A stretch of DNA of 64,000 nt. Source: Bradyrhizobium sp. CCGUVB4N (lineage in GTDB: Bacteria > Pseudomonadota > Alphaproteobacteria > Rhizobiales > Xanthobacteraceae). The DNA lies in NCBI RefSeq assembly GCF_024199945.1, contig NZ_JANADP010000001.1, forward strand, positions 7,192,001 through 7,256,000. The letters are read 5' to 3'. Position numbers and translations under genes: made by a program. Below, piece by piece: positions 1-7,551 of the stretch (its first letter is position 1; each line of letters starts with the position of its first letter). The notes below the pieces were generated by a model. The model saw nothing but the letters and a program-made list of their open reading frames with translations, searched no databases and was not told the origin of the DNA.

Positions 1-1115
1 GGGGCATCGCCCTGTTCGGCGTCATGGCCATCAACCTGGTGATGGAATTTCGCGTTTCGATCTTCGACCAATTTCTCGGCCCCAGAATGCTGGCCTCGCC
101 AGTCGATCGCGCCATCGAGACGATCCTGACGGAGGCTGTCGAACTCAAGGCATTCGCGCTGTTTTCGCTGCTGTTCGGCGCAGGGCTCGCCATTCAATTC
201 GACCGTCTCGCAACCAGTGAGCGCCGCATTGTGCTGCTCGTCCGCCGGCTCGCCGTGCTGCTGGTGTTCGGCATCATTCATCTGTGCCTGATCTGGAACG
301 GCGACATTCTCACCGAATATGCGCTGGCCGGGTTCATCGTGCTGCCATTCCTGTTCGGTCCGCGCTGGCTGCTGACGCTTGCCGCGCTGCTGTCCCTCGC
401 GCTGTATCTGGCCATGCAGGCCTTTCCGCCGGCCGGATTGTTTCCGAGCCGGGCCGCGATCTGGCAGGACGTCATGGACGCCAACCGCATCTATGCGACG
501 GGCGGCTTCCTCGACGTGCTGGCGTTTCGCCTGCGCGAAATTCCCCTCATCGCCTCCCTGCACGCCTTCGTCTTCCTGCGCACGATCGGGCTGTTTCTCG
601 TCGGCGCGCTCGCCTGGCGCAGCCGCATCGTGCAAAATCCCCGCGGCCTGTTCGCCATCGCGCTTCCCGCGATCGGCCTCGGCGCGGGCCTGCTTTATCG
701 CGGCATCGAGCCGCTCGGCACCATCCTGCTGGCGCTGGGCTACGGTGCCGCCATCCTCTTCGCTGCAAGTTTCGAGCGCGGCAAGAAGCTGCTCGGCTGG
801 GCCGCACCGCTGGGCCGCATGGCCTTCACCAACTACGTCGCACAATCCATCATCTTCGGCTGGATCTTCTACGGCTATGGCCTCGGCCAGTTCGGCCGGC
901 TCGGCATCACCCCGGCGCTTGCCATCGGCATCATCGTCTACGCCGGCCAGTTGCGCTTCAGCACATGGTGGCTGCGCCACTACCGCTACGGCCCGCTCGA
1001 ATGGCTCTGGCGATCATTGATGTACGGGGTTCGGCAGCCGATGGCGGTGGCGGATGCCACGATGCGAACTCAACTGTCGTCCCGGACAAGCGAAGCGCAG
1101 ATCCGGGACCCATAG
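1..1115 (+). CDS. DUF418 (YeiB-like) membrane protein, 5' end outside window
   Basis: Partial integral membrane protein. The frame is open from base 3, and the residues before the first internal ATG (position 24) read GIALFGVM, which matches the usual N-terminus of DUF418/YeiB proteins, so the true start lies upstream. About eight hydrophobic segments are visible. The C-terminal part, with the LGRMAFTNYVAQS stretch and a segment ending in LRFSTWWLRHYRYGPLEWLWR, is the typical DUF418 domain. The family is widespread and its role is not firmly known; transport or envelope functions have been proposed. Oddity: the last dozen codons and the stop lie inside a palindromic intergenic repeat (1076-1207), so the extreme C-terminus is repeat-derived. 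Confidence is high for the family and low for any function. Confidence 0.88.
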   Translation, partial: GIALFGVMAINLVMEFRVSIFDQFLGPRMLASPVDRAIETILTEAVELKAFALFSLLFGAGLAIQFDRLATSERRIVLLVRRLAVLLVFGIIHLCLIWNGDILTEYALAGFIVLPFLFGPRWLLTLAALLSLALYLAMQAFPPAGLFPSRAAIWQDVMDANRIYATGGFLDVLAFRLREIPLIASLHAFVFLRTIGLFLVGALAWRSRIVQNPRGLFAIALPAIGLGAGLLYRGIEPLGTILLALGYGAAILFAASFERGKKLLGWAAPLGRMAFTNYVAQSIIFGWIFYGYGLGQFGRLGITPALAIGIIVYAGQLRFSTWWLRHYRYGPLEWLWRSLMYGVRQPMAVADATMRTQLSSRTSEAQIRDP

Positions 1116-1207
1116 CCACAGGATTTGGTTTGGCGAAGACTCGGAGTGACCAGTGCGCACCATAACTCCTCCCTGGGGTTATGGGTCCCGGCGTTCGCCG
1201 GGACGAC
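1076..1207. repeat. Large palindromic intergenic repeat, family A
   Basis: The outer arms GTCGTCCCGG (1076-1085) and CCGGGACGAC (1198-1207) are perfectly complementary. An inner pair, GGGACCCATA (near 1105-1114) and TATGGGTCCC (near 1180-1189), pairs as well. The element lies between the convergent DUF418 and tarD genes and overlaps the 3' end of the former. It resembles the abundant extragenic palindromes I know from Bradyrhizobium and Rhodopseudomonas genomes. It could act as a bidirectional terminator. Confidence 0.8.
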
Positions 1208-1240
1208 ACTGAGTGCGTGGCGCGGCCGTCGTCGCCAACG

Positions 1241-2410
1241 CTACTCCGCCAGCGCCTTCATCTCCTTGTAGAGATCGGACTTGCCTTCGAAGCCGATGCC
1301 GGGGAGATCGGGCATGGTGATGTGGCCGTTCTCGACGCGGACGCCGTCGGGGAAGCCGCCATAGGGCTGGAACAGGTCGGGGTAGCTTTCGTTGCCGCCG
1401 AGGCCCAGGCCAGCTGCAATGTTGAGCGACATCTGGTGGCCGCCGTGCGGGATGCAGCGGCTGGGGGACCAGCCGTAAGTCTTCAACACTTCCAGCGTGC
1501 GCTGGTATTCGCACAGGCCGTAGGACAGCGCGCAGTCGAACTGCAGCCAGTCGCGGTCGGGGCGCATGCCGCCGTAGCGGATGAGGTTGCGGGCGTCCTG
1601 GTGGCTGAAGAGATTCTCGCCTGTGGCCATCGGGCCGGGATAGAACTCGGCAAGCGCTGCCTGCAGCGCGTAGTCGAGGGGATCGCCGACCTCCTCGTAC
1701 CAGAACAAGGGATAATCGCGCAGCATCTTGGCGTAGGCGATGCCGGTCTCGAGGTTGAAGCGGCCGTTGGCGTCGACGGCGAGCTGCGCGTCCTTGCCGA
1801 TCTCTTTCAGCACCGCCTCGATGCGGGTGCGGTCTTCGTCGATGTCGGCGCCGCCGATCTTCATCTTCACGACGTTGTAGCCACGATCGAGATAGCCGCG
1901 CATCTCAGCCCGCAGCATCGAGAGGTCCTTGCCGGGATAGTAATAGCCGCCGGCGGCGTAGACGAACACGCGCGGATTGGCTGTCAGGCCGTGACGTTCG
2001 GCGAGCAGGCGAAACAGCGGCTTGCCCGCGATCTTCGCAACAGCATCCCACACCGCCATGTCGATGGTGCCGACCGCGACCGAGCGTTCGCCATGGCCAC
2101 CCGGCTTCTCATTGGTCATCATCGCGGCCCAGACCTTGTCGGGGTCGAGATTGTCGCCGGCAGCGTTGAGCAGCGACTTCGGATCGGCCTCGGTGATGCG
2201 CGCGGCGAAACGCTCGCGGATCAGGCCGCCCTGCCCGTAGCGGCCGTTGGAATTGAAGCCGTAGCCGACCACGCGCTTGCCGTCGCGGACCACGTCGGTG
2301 ACGACGGCGACGAGGCTCGTCGTCATCTTGGTGAAGTCGATATAGGCGTTGCGGATCGGGGACGAGATCGGCTTGGTGATTTCGCGGACGTCGACGATGC
2401 GGACGGACAT
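1241..2410 (-). CDS. tarD: D(-)-tartrate dehydratase, enolase superfamily
   Basis: 389 residues, the family's full length. It dehydrates D-tartrate to enol-oxaloacetate, which becomes oxaloacetate, using a Mg2+-stabilised enediolate. Visible catalytic set: K182 and K184 in the KxK motif of VVKMKIGG; metal ligands D213 (AVDANGR), E239 (WYEE) and E265 (ATGEN); general acid/base H322 (IPHGGHQ). The sequence agrees nearly residue for residue with my memory of the structurally characterised Bradyrhizobium japonicum enzyme, so substrate assignment is much firmer than for a generic mandelate racemase/muconate lactonising protein. It stands alone between two palindromic repeats, and no tartrate transporter or regulator is seen beside it. 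Confidence 0.93.
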   Translation of the reverse strand: MSVRIVDVREITKPISSPIRNAYIDFTKMTTSLVAVVTDVVRDGKRVVGYGFNSNGRYGQGGLIRERFAARITEADPKSLLNAAGDNLDPDKVWAAMMTNEKPGGHGERSVAVGTIDMAVWDAVAKIAGKPLFRLLAERHGLTANPRVFVYAAGGYYYPGKDLSMLRAEMRGYLDRGYNVVKMKIGGADIDEDRTRIEAVLKEIGKDAQLAVDANGRFNLETGIAYAKMLRDYPLFWYEEVGDPLDYALQAALAEFYPGPMATGENLFSHQDARNLIRYGGMRPDRDWLQFDCALSYGLCEYQRTLEVLKTYGWSPSRCIPHGGHQMSLNIAAGLGLGGNESYPDLFQPYGGFPDGVRVENGHITMPDLPGIGFEGKSDLYKEMKALAE

Positions 2411-2451
2411 GGGTGGCCTCGGTGGTCAAGAGAGACTTCGTGACTGCCTGC

Positions 2452-2583
2452 CCGTCATCCTGAGGTGCGAGTGGCGCGATGCACTAGCATCGCGCCGGGA
2501 GCCTCGAAGGATGAACGGCCGAGCTGCAGCCGGGCCGTCGCCCTTCGAGGCTCGCCGAAGAGGCGAGCACCTCAGGGTGACGG
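2452..2583. repeat. Palindromic intergenic repeat, family B, copy 1
   Basis: Arms CCGTCATCCTGAGGTGC (2452-2468) and GCACCTCAGGGTGACGG (2567-2583) are complementary except for one position. Internal sub-hairpins include a CCTCGAAGGATGA element shared with copies at 9724 and 21238. It fills the gap between the tarD start and the 3' end of the DUF3297 gene. Confidence 0.8.
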
Positions 2584-2603
2584 TGATGCATTTGACGCTA
2601 CGC

Positions 2604-2861
2604 TTACTTCTTGTCCCGGAAATACGGCTCGACCGGACCATGCACCTTGATGGTCAGCGGGTTGCCGTAACGGTCCTTGGCATTCCCCGCGGTGACGCGG
2701 ACCCAGCCTTCGCTGATGCAGTACTCCTCGACATTGGTCTTCTCGATGCCCTTGAAGCGGATGCCGACGTCGCGCTGGAGGATGTCGGCGTTGTAATAGG
2801 GGCTGTTGGGGTCGACCGACAGGCGGTCCGGAAATTCGTCGCTCATGATTGTCTCGCTCAT
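2604..2861 (-). CDS. DUF3297 family protein
   Basis: Small soluble protein of 85 residues, a typical length for DUF3297. The family is found mainly in proteobacteria and has no established function. The start chosen is the ATG at 2861, which overlaps the glutathione peroxidase stop in an ATGA arrangement (2858-2861), implying translational coupling. An internal ATG at 2846 (giving MSDEFPDRL) is a plausible alternative. The core PYYNADILQRDVGIRFKGIE is the recognisable family signature. The coupling to a peroxide-reducing enzyme hints at an oxidative-stress context, but this is inference only. Confidence 0.85.
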   Translation of the reverse strand: MSETIMSDEFPDRLSVDPNSPYYNADILQRDVGIRFKGIEKTNVEEYCISEGWVRVTAGNAKDRYGNPLTIKVHGPVEPYFRDKK

Positions 2862-3334
2862 AACAGGGTCTCGATCTTCTGCCGCAATCCTTCCGGCCGC
2901 GCGGTCGGCGCATAGCGCGCGATCACGTAGCCGGCACGGTCCACCAGGAATTTGGTGAAATTCCATTTGATGGAGGCGCCCAACAGGCCGGATTGCTGAC
3001 GTTTCAGGTACTCATACAGGGGATGCGCGTGGGCGCCGTTGACGTCGATCTTCTCGAACAGCGGAAACGTGACGTCGTAGTTGGTCGAACAGAACGACTG
3101 GATCTCGGCGGCCTGCCCCGGCTCCTGCGCGCCGAACTGGTTGCAGGGAAAGCCGAGCACCGAGAAGCCGCGCGGCGAGAGATCGCGATGCAGATCCTCC
3201 AGCCCGCGATATTGCGGCGTGAAGCCGCATTTGCTCGCGGTGTTGACGATCAGGAGCACCTGCCCCTCGAACTGGCGCAGGGCGACCTCGTCGCCGGCAA
3301 GCGAATTGGCCTTGAAGTCGTAGATCGCGGACAT
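2858..3334 (-). CDS. gpx: Glutathione peroxidase (thioredoxin-type, Cys form)
   Basis: 158 residues, the common bacterial length. It reduces hydroperoxides with thiols; bacterial Cys-type members often use thioredoxin rather than glutathione. Visible residues: peroxidatic C36 in ASKCGFTPQY, Q70 in FPCNQFGAQEPG, W124-N125 in KWNFTKF, and a candidate resolving cysteine C82 in FCSTNYDVTF, as in two-Cys enzymes. The start at 3334 (MSAIYDFKAN) is preferred over a 24-residue arginine-rich upstream extension because it begins the conserved domain. It starts two bases after the amidase stop and overlaps the DUF3297 start by four bases, so the three genes form one operon. Confidence 0.95.
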   Translation of the reverse strand: MSAIYDFKANSLAGDEVALRQFEGQVLLIVNTASKCGFTPQYRGLEDLHRDLSPRGFSVLGFPCNQFGAQEPGQAAEIQSFCSTNYDVTFPLFEKIDVNGAHAHPLYEYLKRQQSGLLGASIKWNFTKFLVDRAGYVIARYAPTARPEGLRQKIETLL

Positions 3335-3336
3335 CG

Positions 3337-4737
3337 CTAACCCACGGGGTCGATCGGCGAGGCCGGCACGCCGCCCGCCTCGATCGCTTCGCCGGCGAGC
3401 AGACACAGATCCTCGCGATAGCGGCCGGAGACGATGTGCACGCCGACCGGCGTCTTGCCTACGAGACCGGTCGAGACCACGAGGCCCGGCAGGCCCATGA
3501 ACGGCGTCGCGATCTGCGGCAGCTGCGCCTCCCAGACGCGCTCGAAGGAGGCCGCATCCTTGCGATCGAGATGATCTGGGAACGGCAGCTCGCTGGAGAC
3601 CGGCGTCAGCACCACGGCGTATTTTTCGAAGAACAGCATCCAGTCGCGGGTCAGCGTGGCGCGGCGGCTCAGCGCCTGCGCGTAGTTGGCCTGGTCCATC
3701 GGCGTGACCTTGGCGCGGTTGCCGCGCAGGCAGGCCAGTGCGCCGGGATCGCCCTCGCGCTCCGCCATTTCGAGCTGCGCCTCATAGGCATCGCCGAGCC
3801 AGAGTTTTCGCTGCCACTCGACCGCTTCGCGCATCGGCGGGGTGTTTTCAATCACCTCGACGGTCCAGCCGGCGCGCTCGAGGCGCTTGCCGGCGTCGAT
3901 CACGGCCGCCTTCACCTCGGGCGTGGTGGCGAGGCCATCCGGGTTGAGACAGATCGCAGCGCGCTTCTCGCGCACCTCGCCTTCCAGCGGCACCGGCACA
4001 TACCAGGGATCGCGCGCGTCGCGCGCCGACATCGCGGCAAGCGAGATGCGCAAATCATTCACCGTGCGGGCCAGCGGGCCCGACACGGCCATGATCTGCG
4101 GGCCGATCGGACGTTCCGGCAGCGCCGGATTGAAGGCGGGGATGCGGCCCAAGGTCGGTCGCAGGCCATGCACGCCGCAGGCATAGGCGGGATAGCGGAT
4201 CGAGCCGGCGATGTCGGTGCCATGGGCGATGTGGCCGATGCCGGCCGCGACCGCCGAGCCGGCGCCGCCGGACGAGCCGCCCGGGGTCAGCGCGGCATCG
4301 CGCGGATTCTTGGTATCGCCGTGGACGAGATTGGTTGTGAACCAGCGATAGGAGAAGGCCGGGCAATTGGTGCGCCCAAGGAGAACCGCGCCGGATTTAC
4401 GGAAGTTGGCGACCACCGGGTTGTCCTCGCGCGCGATCAGGTCGCGCTGGAGCTTCAGGCCGTTGGTGGTGGCGAAGCCCTCCTGGTCGACATTGGCCTT
4501 GATGGTGACGGGCACACCGGCGAGCACGCCGGGGTCCTCGCCCCGCGCGATGGCGGCATCGACGGCATCGGCCTGCTTGAGCACGTCCTCGGGCCGGTGG
4601 TCGATCACGGCGTTCAGCTTTGGATTGACGGCGTCCAGGCGGTCGAGGCCGGCCTTGGCCGCCTCCCGGGCGGACACCTTCCTGGATTTGACGAGGGTGG
4701 CGAGGTCGGCGGCCGACAGGCGCCAGAGATCTTGCAT
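3337..4737 (-). CDS. Amidase signature family hydrolase
   Basis: 466 residues, a normal length for the amidase signature family, which hydrolyses carboxamides with a Ser-cisSer-Lys triad. The triad is visible: K80 in PVTIKANV, S155 in TPGGSSGG, and S179 in GTDIAGSIR. The glycine/serine-rich signature around 150-180 is intact. The native substrate cannot be told from sequence. Bacterial relatives act on short aliphatic, aromatic or peptide amides, and the absence of GatB/GatC nearby argues against GatA. It is the first gene of a minus-strand operon with gpx and the DUF3297 gene. Confidence 0.9.
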   Translation of the reverse strand: MQDLWRLSAADLATLVKSRKVSAREAAKAGLDRLDAVNPKLNAVIDHRPEDVLKQADAVDAAIARGEDPGVLAGVPVTIKANVDQEGFATTNGLKLQRDLIAREDNPVVANFRKSGAVLLGRTNCPAFSYRWFTTNLVHGDTKNPRDAALTPGGSSGGAGSAVAAGIGHIAHGTDIAGSIRYPAYACGVHGLRPTLGRIPAFNPALPERPIGPQIMAVSGPLARTVNDLRISLAAMSARDARDPWYVPVPLEGEVREKRAAICLNPDGLATTPEVKAAVIDAGKRLERAGWTVEVIENTPPMREAVEWQRKLWLGDAYEAQLEMAEREGDPGALACLRGNRAKVTPMDQANYAQALSRRATLTRDWMLFFEKYAVVLTPVSSELPFPDHLDRKDAASFERVWEAQLPQIATPFMGLPGLVVSTGLVGKTPVGVHIVSGRYREDLCLLAGEAIEAGGVPASPIDPVG

Positions 4738-4817
4738 GACGTGCTCCGTGTGACCGGCGTCTTTTAGCGCCGGGAACGCAGCAAAGCCATGCGGATTTCG
4801 CAGGGAGGAAGAGCGGG

Positions 4818-5078
4818 TTAGTGCCGCGTCGCCGACTGGTCAGGCATGTCCAGCAACGCCTCGGTAAACGGGAATTCCAGCACGATCTCGCCTTCGACGT
4901 CGGTGACCTCGATCACCGCCTCCATCAGCGCCGGCTGGGCGCCTTCGGATTTCACCACCTCCAGGATCATCTGGCGGGCGACCTCCCAGGCGCGATCGGG
5001 ATTGCGCAGATCCTCGCCGTCGGGGTCCACGATCAATTCATCGCCGATACGGGTGTTGAAGAAGTATTTGGGCATCAC
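4818..5078 (-). CDS. DUF6894-type small protein
   Basis: 86 residues, acidic. The opening MPKYFFNTRIGDELIVDPDGEDL resembles the short family of unknown function that is very abundant in Bradyrhizobium and relatives (RYFFH...DPEGEEL pattern), now called DUF6894. No catalytic motif or membrane segment is seen. It is a single gene, separated by 245 bases from the divergent pqqA. No function is proposed. Confidence 0.75.
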   Translation of the reverse strand: MMPKYFFNTRIGDELIVDPDGEDLRNPDRAWEVARQMILEVVKSEGAQPALMEAVIEVTDVEGEIVLEFPFTEALLDMPDQSATRH

Positions 5079-5323
5079 GGGATCCAGCTAGAGGCGCCTG
5101 TATCGGATTGAAAGCTGCACCGCACTCACAACTGCTTTATCAGGACAGGGTTCGCGACCGAATGCGCCGGGCGCAAGGCAGCGTCACGAGAAGTGATGTT
5201 CCACCACGAATTTTTGCGGCGCAACATGGCTTTCTCGGGAAAATTTCACTGGCGAACTTTTGCGCCCGCAGTAACTTACCCCCCGGGCGTAAACGTCCGA
5301 AATCGCGAAAATGGAGAGCCAAA
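5079..5323. promoter_or_regulatory. Divergent intergenic region upstream of pqqA
   Basis: 245 bases between the DUF6894 gene and pqqA. It must hold the pqq promoter. No convincing -35/-10 pair, EcfG box or palindrome was found by eye. Just before the pqqA ATG there is a purine-rich GGAGAG (5313-5318) that can serve as ribosome binding site. Confidence 0.4.
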
Positions 5324-5404
5324 ATGGCCTGGAAAGCCCCCAAGATCGTCGAAGTGCCCTGCGGCATGGAAATCAACATGTATGTGAGCGCCACCCGCAA
5401 GTAA
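5324..5404 (+). CDS. pqqA: PQQ precursor peptide PqqA
   Basis: 26-residue ribosomal precursor of pyrroloquinoline quinone. The crosslinked pair is in its canonical place: E16 and Y20 in the EINMY motif, within a short peptide ending SATRK. PqqE joins these two side chains, after which peptidases release the linked dipeptide. The preceding GGAGAG is a suitable ribosome binding site. pqqB follows after 118 bases, the usual gap that in other species contains an attenuating or processing structure. Confidence 0.97.
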   Translation: MAWKAPKIVEVPCGMEINMYVSATRK

Positions 5405-5522
5405 GCGGTTGGTGAGTACGCGTTTTGCGCAGGTGGGTCTGCCGGTCACGATCGGTTTCCGGATGATGGAAACTGTGTTGGCCTAGGATCCACCTGGCGA
5501 CGTTGCTTCCAGGAGACGGATC

Positions 5523-6452
5523 ATGCTTCGCGTCGTCGTCCTGGGCGCCGGGGCTGGCGGCGGAGTCCCGCAATGGAATTGCGGGTGTGAGGGCTGCCGG
5601 GCGGCCCGTGCTGGCGGACATGAGCTTTATCGAACCCAGGCCTCGGTTGCCTTCAGCGGCGACGGCGAGCACTGGTTCCTGATCAACGCCTCCCCCGATC
5701 TTCGCCAGCAATTGAATGCCACGCCGCAGCTGCATCCCAAGGCAGGCAGCCTGCGCCATACGCCTGTCGCAGGCGTGATCCTGACCAACAGCGAAGTCGA
5801 TGCGGTCGCGGGCCTGCTCTCGATGCGCGAGGGCTCGCCCTTCACGGTCTATGCGCATGAGAAGGTGCTGGCGATCCTGGCCAGCAACAGCATCTTCAAC
5901 GTGCTGAACGAGAAGAACGTCAAGCGCCAGCCGATCGGCATCAGCGAACCCTTTGAGCCGCGATTGCCTGACGGCGCGCGCTCAGGACTCGAGGTGCTGC
6001 CGTTCGCCGTACCCGGCAAATCGGCCTGGTATCTCGAAGGCAAGGCGCATCCCGGCGGCGAAAGCGGCGACGGCGATACGCTGGGGCTGAAGGTCACCGA
6101 CAAGTCGACCGGCAAGTGCTTCTACTTCATCGCCGCCTGCGCCGAGGTCACCGATGCGCTCAAGGCCGAGATCGACGGTGCCGCGCTGGTGTTCTTCGAC
6201 GGCACGGTCTGGCAGGATGACGAGATGATCAGGGCCGGGCTCGGCCACAAGACCGGCAAGAGCATGGGCCATGTCGCGATGTCCGGTCACGATGGCGCGA
6301 TCGCGCGGCTGGCCGATCTCAATATCGACAGGAAGATGTTTCTGCATATCAACAACTCGAACCCGGCGCTGCTGCCAGCCTCGCCTGAACGCAAGACGGC
6401 TGAGGCCGCGGGCTGGCAGATACCCGCCGACGGAACGGAGATCGTGCTGTGA
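5523..6452 (+). CDS. pqqB: PqqB, metallo-beta-lactamase-fold protein of PQQ synthesis
   Basis: 309 residues, full length. The N-terminus LRVVVLGAGAGGGVPQWNC followed by CGCEGC is diagnostic for PqqB, and the metallo-beta-lactamase-like fold continues with the conserved GHVAMSGHDGA stretch. PqqB is thought to hydroxylate the tyrosine of the crosslinked Glu-Tyr intermediate, or to act on a later intermediate. It is preceded by an AGGAGA ribosome binding site (5512-5517). The pqqC start overlaps its stop. Confidence 0.97.
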   Translation: MLRVVVLGAGAGGGVPQWNCGCEGCRAARAGGHELYRTQASVAFSGDGEHWFLINASPDLRQQLNATPQLHPKAGSLRHTPVAGVILTNSEVDAVAGLLSMREGSPFTVYAHEKVLAILASNSIFNVLNEKNVKRQPIGISEPFEPRLPDGARSGLEVLPFAVPGKSAWYLEGKAHPGGESGDGDTLGLKVTDKSTGKCFYFIAACAEVTDALKAEIDGAALVFFDGTVWQDDEMIRAGLGHKTGKSMGHVAMSGHDGAIARLADLNIDRKMFLHINNSNPALLPASPERKTAEAAGWQIPADGTEIVL

Positions 6453-7228
6453 ATGCCGCGTCCATGACTGGGATGACTGCGCTGTCGGTCGGCAAGGACA
6501 TCAAGCTCAACTCCGCCGAGGAGCTGGAAGCGACGCTGCGCCACATCGGGGCGACGCGCTATCACAGCCTGCATCCGTTCCATAAGCTCCTGCACGGCGG
6601 CAAGCTCAACAAGGGCCAGGTGCAGGCCTGGGCGCTGAACCGCTACTATTACCAGAGCACGATCCCGATCAAGGACGCGGTGGTGATCTCGCGCTTCCGC
6701 GACCGCGCCACGCGGCTGGAATGGCGCCACCGCATCGAGGATCATGACGGCGACGTCGGCTCCGAGGGCGGCATCGAGCGCTGGCTCAAGCTGACCACCG
6801 GCCTCGGCCTCGACCCGGCTTACGTGGAATCGACCGAAGGCATCCTGCCGGCGACGCGCTTCGCGGTGGAGGCTTACGTCCACTACTGCCGCGAGAAGTC
6901 GCCACTGGAGGCGATCGCCTCCTCGCTCACCGAGCTGTTCGCCCCGAACCTGCATGAGGAGCGCATCTCCGGGATGCTGGAGCACTACGACTTCGTCAAT
7001 CCCGACATCATGAGCTATTTCAAGCGCCGCCTGGCGCAGGCGCCGCGCGATGCCGGCTTTGCGCTCGATTACGTCAAGGCGCACGCCACGACGCCGGAGC
7101 AGCGCGCGCAGGTCTGCAATGCGCTGATCTTCAAGACCAACGTGCTGTGGGTGCAGCTCGATGCGCTCCAGCACGCCTATGTCGAAGGCAACATTCCGCC
7201 GGGCGCGTTCGTGCCCAAGGCAAGTTAG
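6449..7228 (+). CDS. pqqC: PqqC, pyrroloquinoline-quinone synthase
   Basis: 259 residues with the GTG start at 6449, which overlaps the pqqB stop as GTGA. In-frame ATGs at 6464 and 6473 are alternatives. It is a cofactor-free oxidase that performs ring closure and the eight-electron oxidation giving PQQ. Family hallmarks are present: NRYYYQSTIPIKDA, WRHRIEDHDGD and the helical-bundle regions ending KTNVLWVQLDALQHAYVEG. pqqD follows 11 bases downstream. Confidence 0.97.
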   Translation: MNAASMTGMTALSVGKDIKLNSAEELEATLRHIGATRYHSLHPFHKLLHGGKLNKGQVQAWALNRYYYQSTIPIKDAVVISRFRDRATRLEWRHRIEDHDGDVGSEGGIERWLKLTTGLGLDPAYVESTEGILPATRFAVEAYVHYCREKSPLEAIASSLTELFAPNLHEERISGMLEHYDFVNPDIMSYFKRRLAQAPRDAGFALDYVKAHATTPEQRAQVCNALIFKTNVLWVQLDALQHAYVEGNIPPGAFVPKAS

Positions 7229-7239
7229 GGACAACAGCA

Positions 7240-7551
7240 ATGGCCGGGCCGCGGAACATCAGCGTCAGCGAGGCAAGCCGCCCCGTGCTGCCGCGGCATG
7301 CCAAGCTGAAATATGACGAGACGCGAAAGGTCTGGGTGATCCTGGCGCCGGAACGCGTGCTGGCGCCGGATGAGATCGCGGTCGAGGTCTTGCAGCTCTG
7401 CGACGGCAAGCGCACTGTCGGCGATGTGTCCGACCAGCTCGCGGCGAAATACGCCGCACCGCGCGAGGCGATCCTGGCCGACGTCATCGTCATGCTGCAG
7501 GATCTCGCCGACAAAGGCTTTCTCACCGAGGCCCGGGAGAAGACGCCATGA
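7240..7551 (+). CDS. pqqD: PqqD, PqqA-binding peptide chaperone
   Basis: 103 residues. It binds PqqA and presents it to the radical SAM enzyme PqqE; it is the prototype of the RiPP recognition element fold. The start at 7240 (MAGPRNIS) is chosen over an open extension into pqqC because a normal 11-base gap then separates it from the pqqC stop and the length fits the family. The conserved core VWVILAPERVLAPDEIAVEVLQLCDG is evident. The last four bases overlap the pqqE start (ATGA). Confidence 0.96.
   Translation: MAGPRNISVSEASRPVLPRHAKLKYDETRKVWVILAPERVLAPDEIAVEVLQLCDGKRTVGDVSDQLAAKYAAPREAILADVIVMLQDLADKGFLTEAREKTP

Noticed and set aside
1181..2443. Long plus-strand frames opposite tarD and, similarly, opposite the amidase, spoVR, ligD and kdpD
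   Set aside because: These are high-GC antisense shadows; protein sequences are Val/Ala/Gly/Arg-rich with no family motifs, while the opposite strand carries full-length known enzymes.
4741..4817. EcfG-like promoter candidate near GGAACGCAGC upstream of the amidase
   Set aside because: It points away from the amidase and has no CGTT-like element at 16 or 17 bases.
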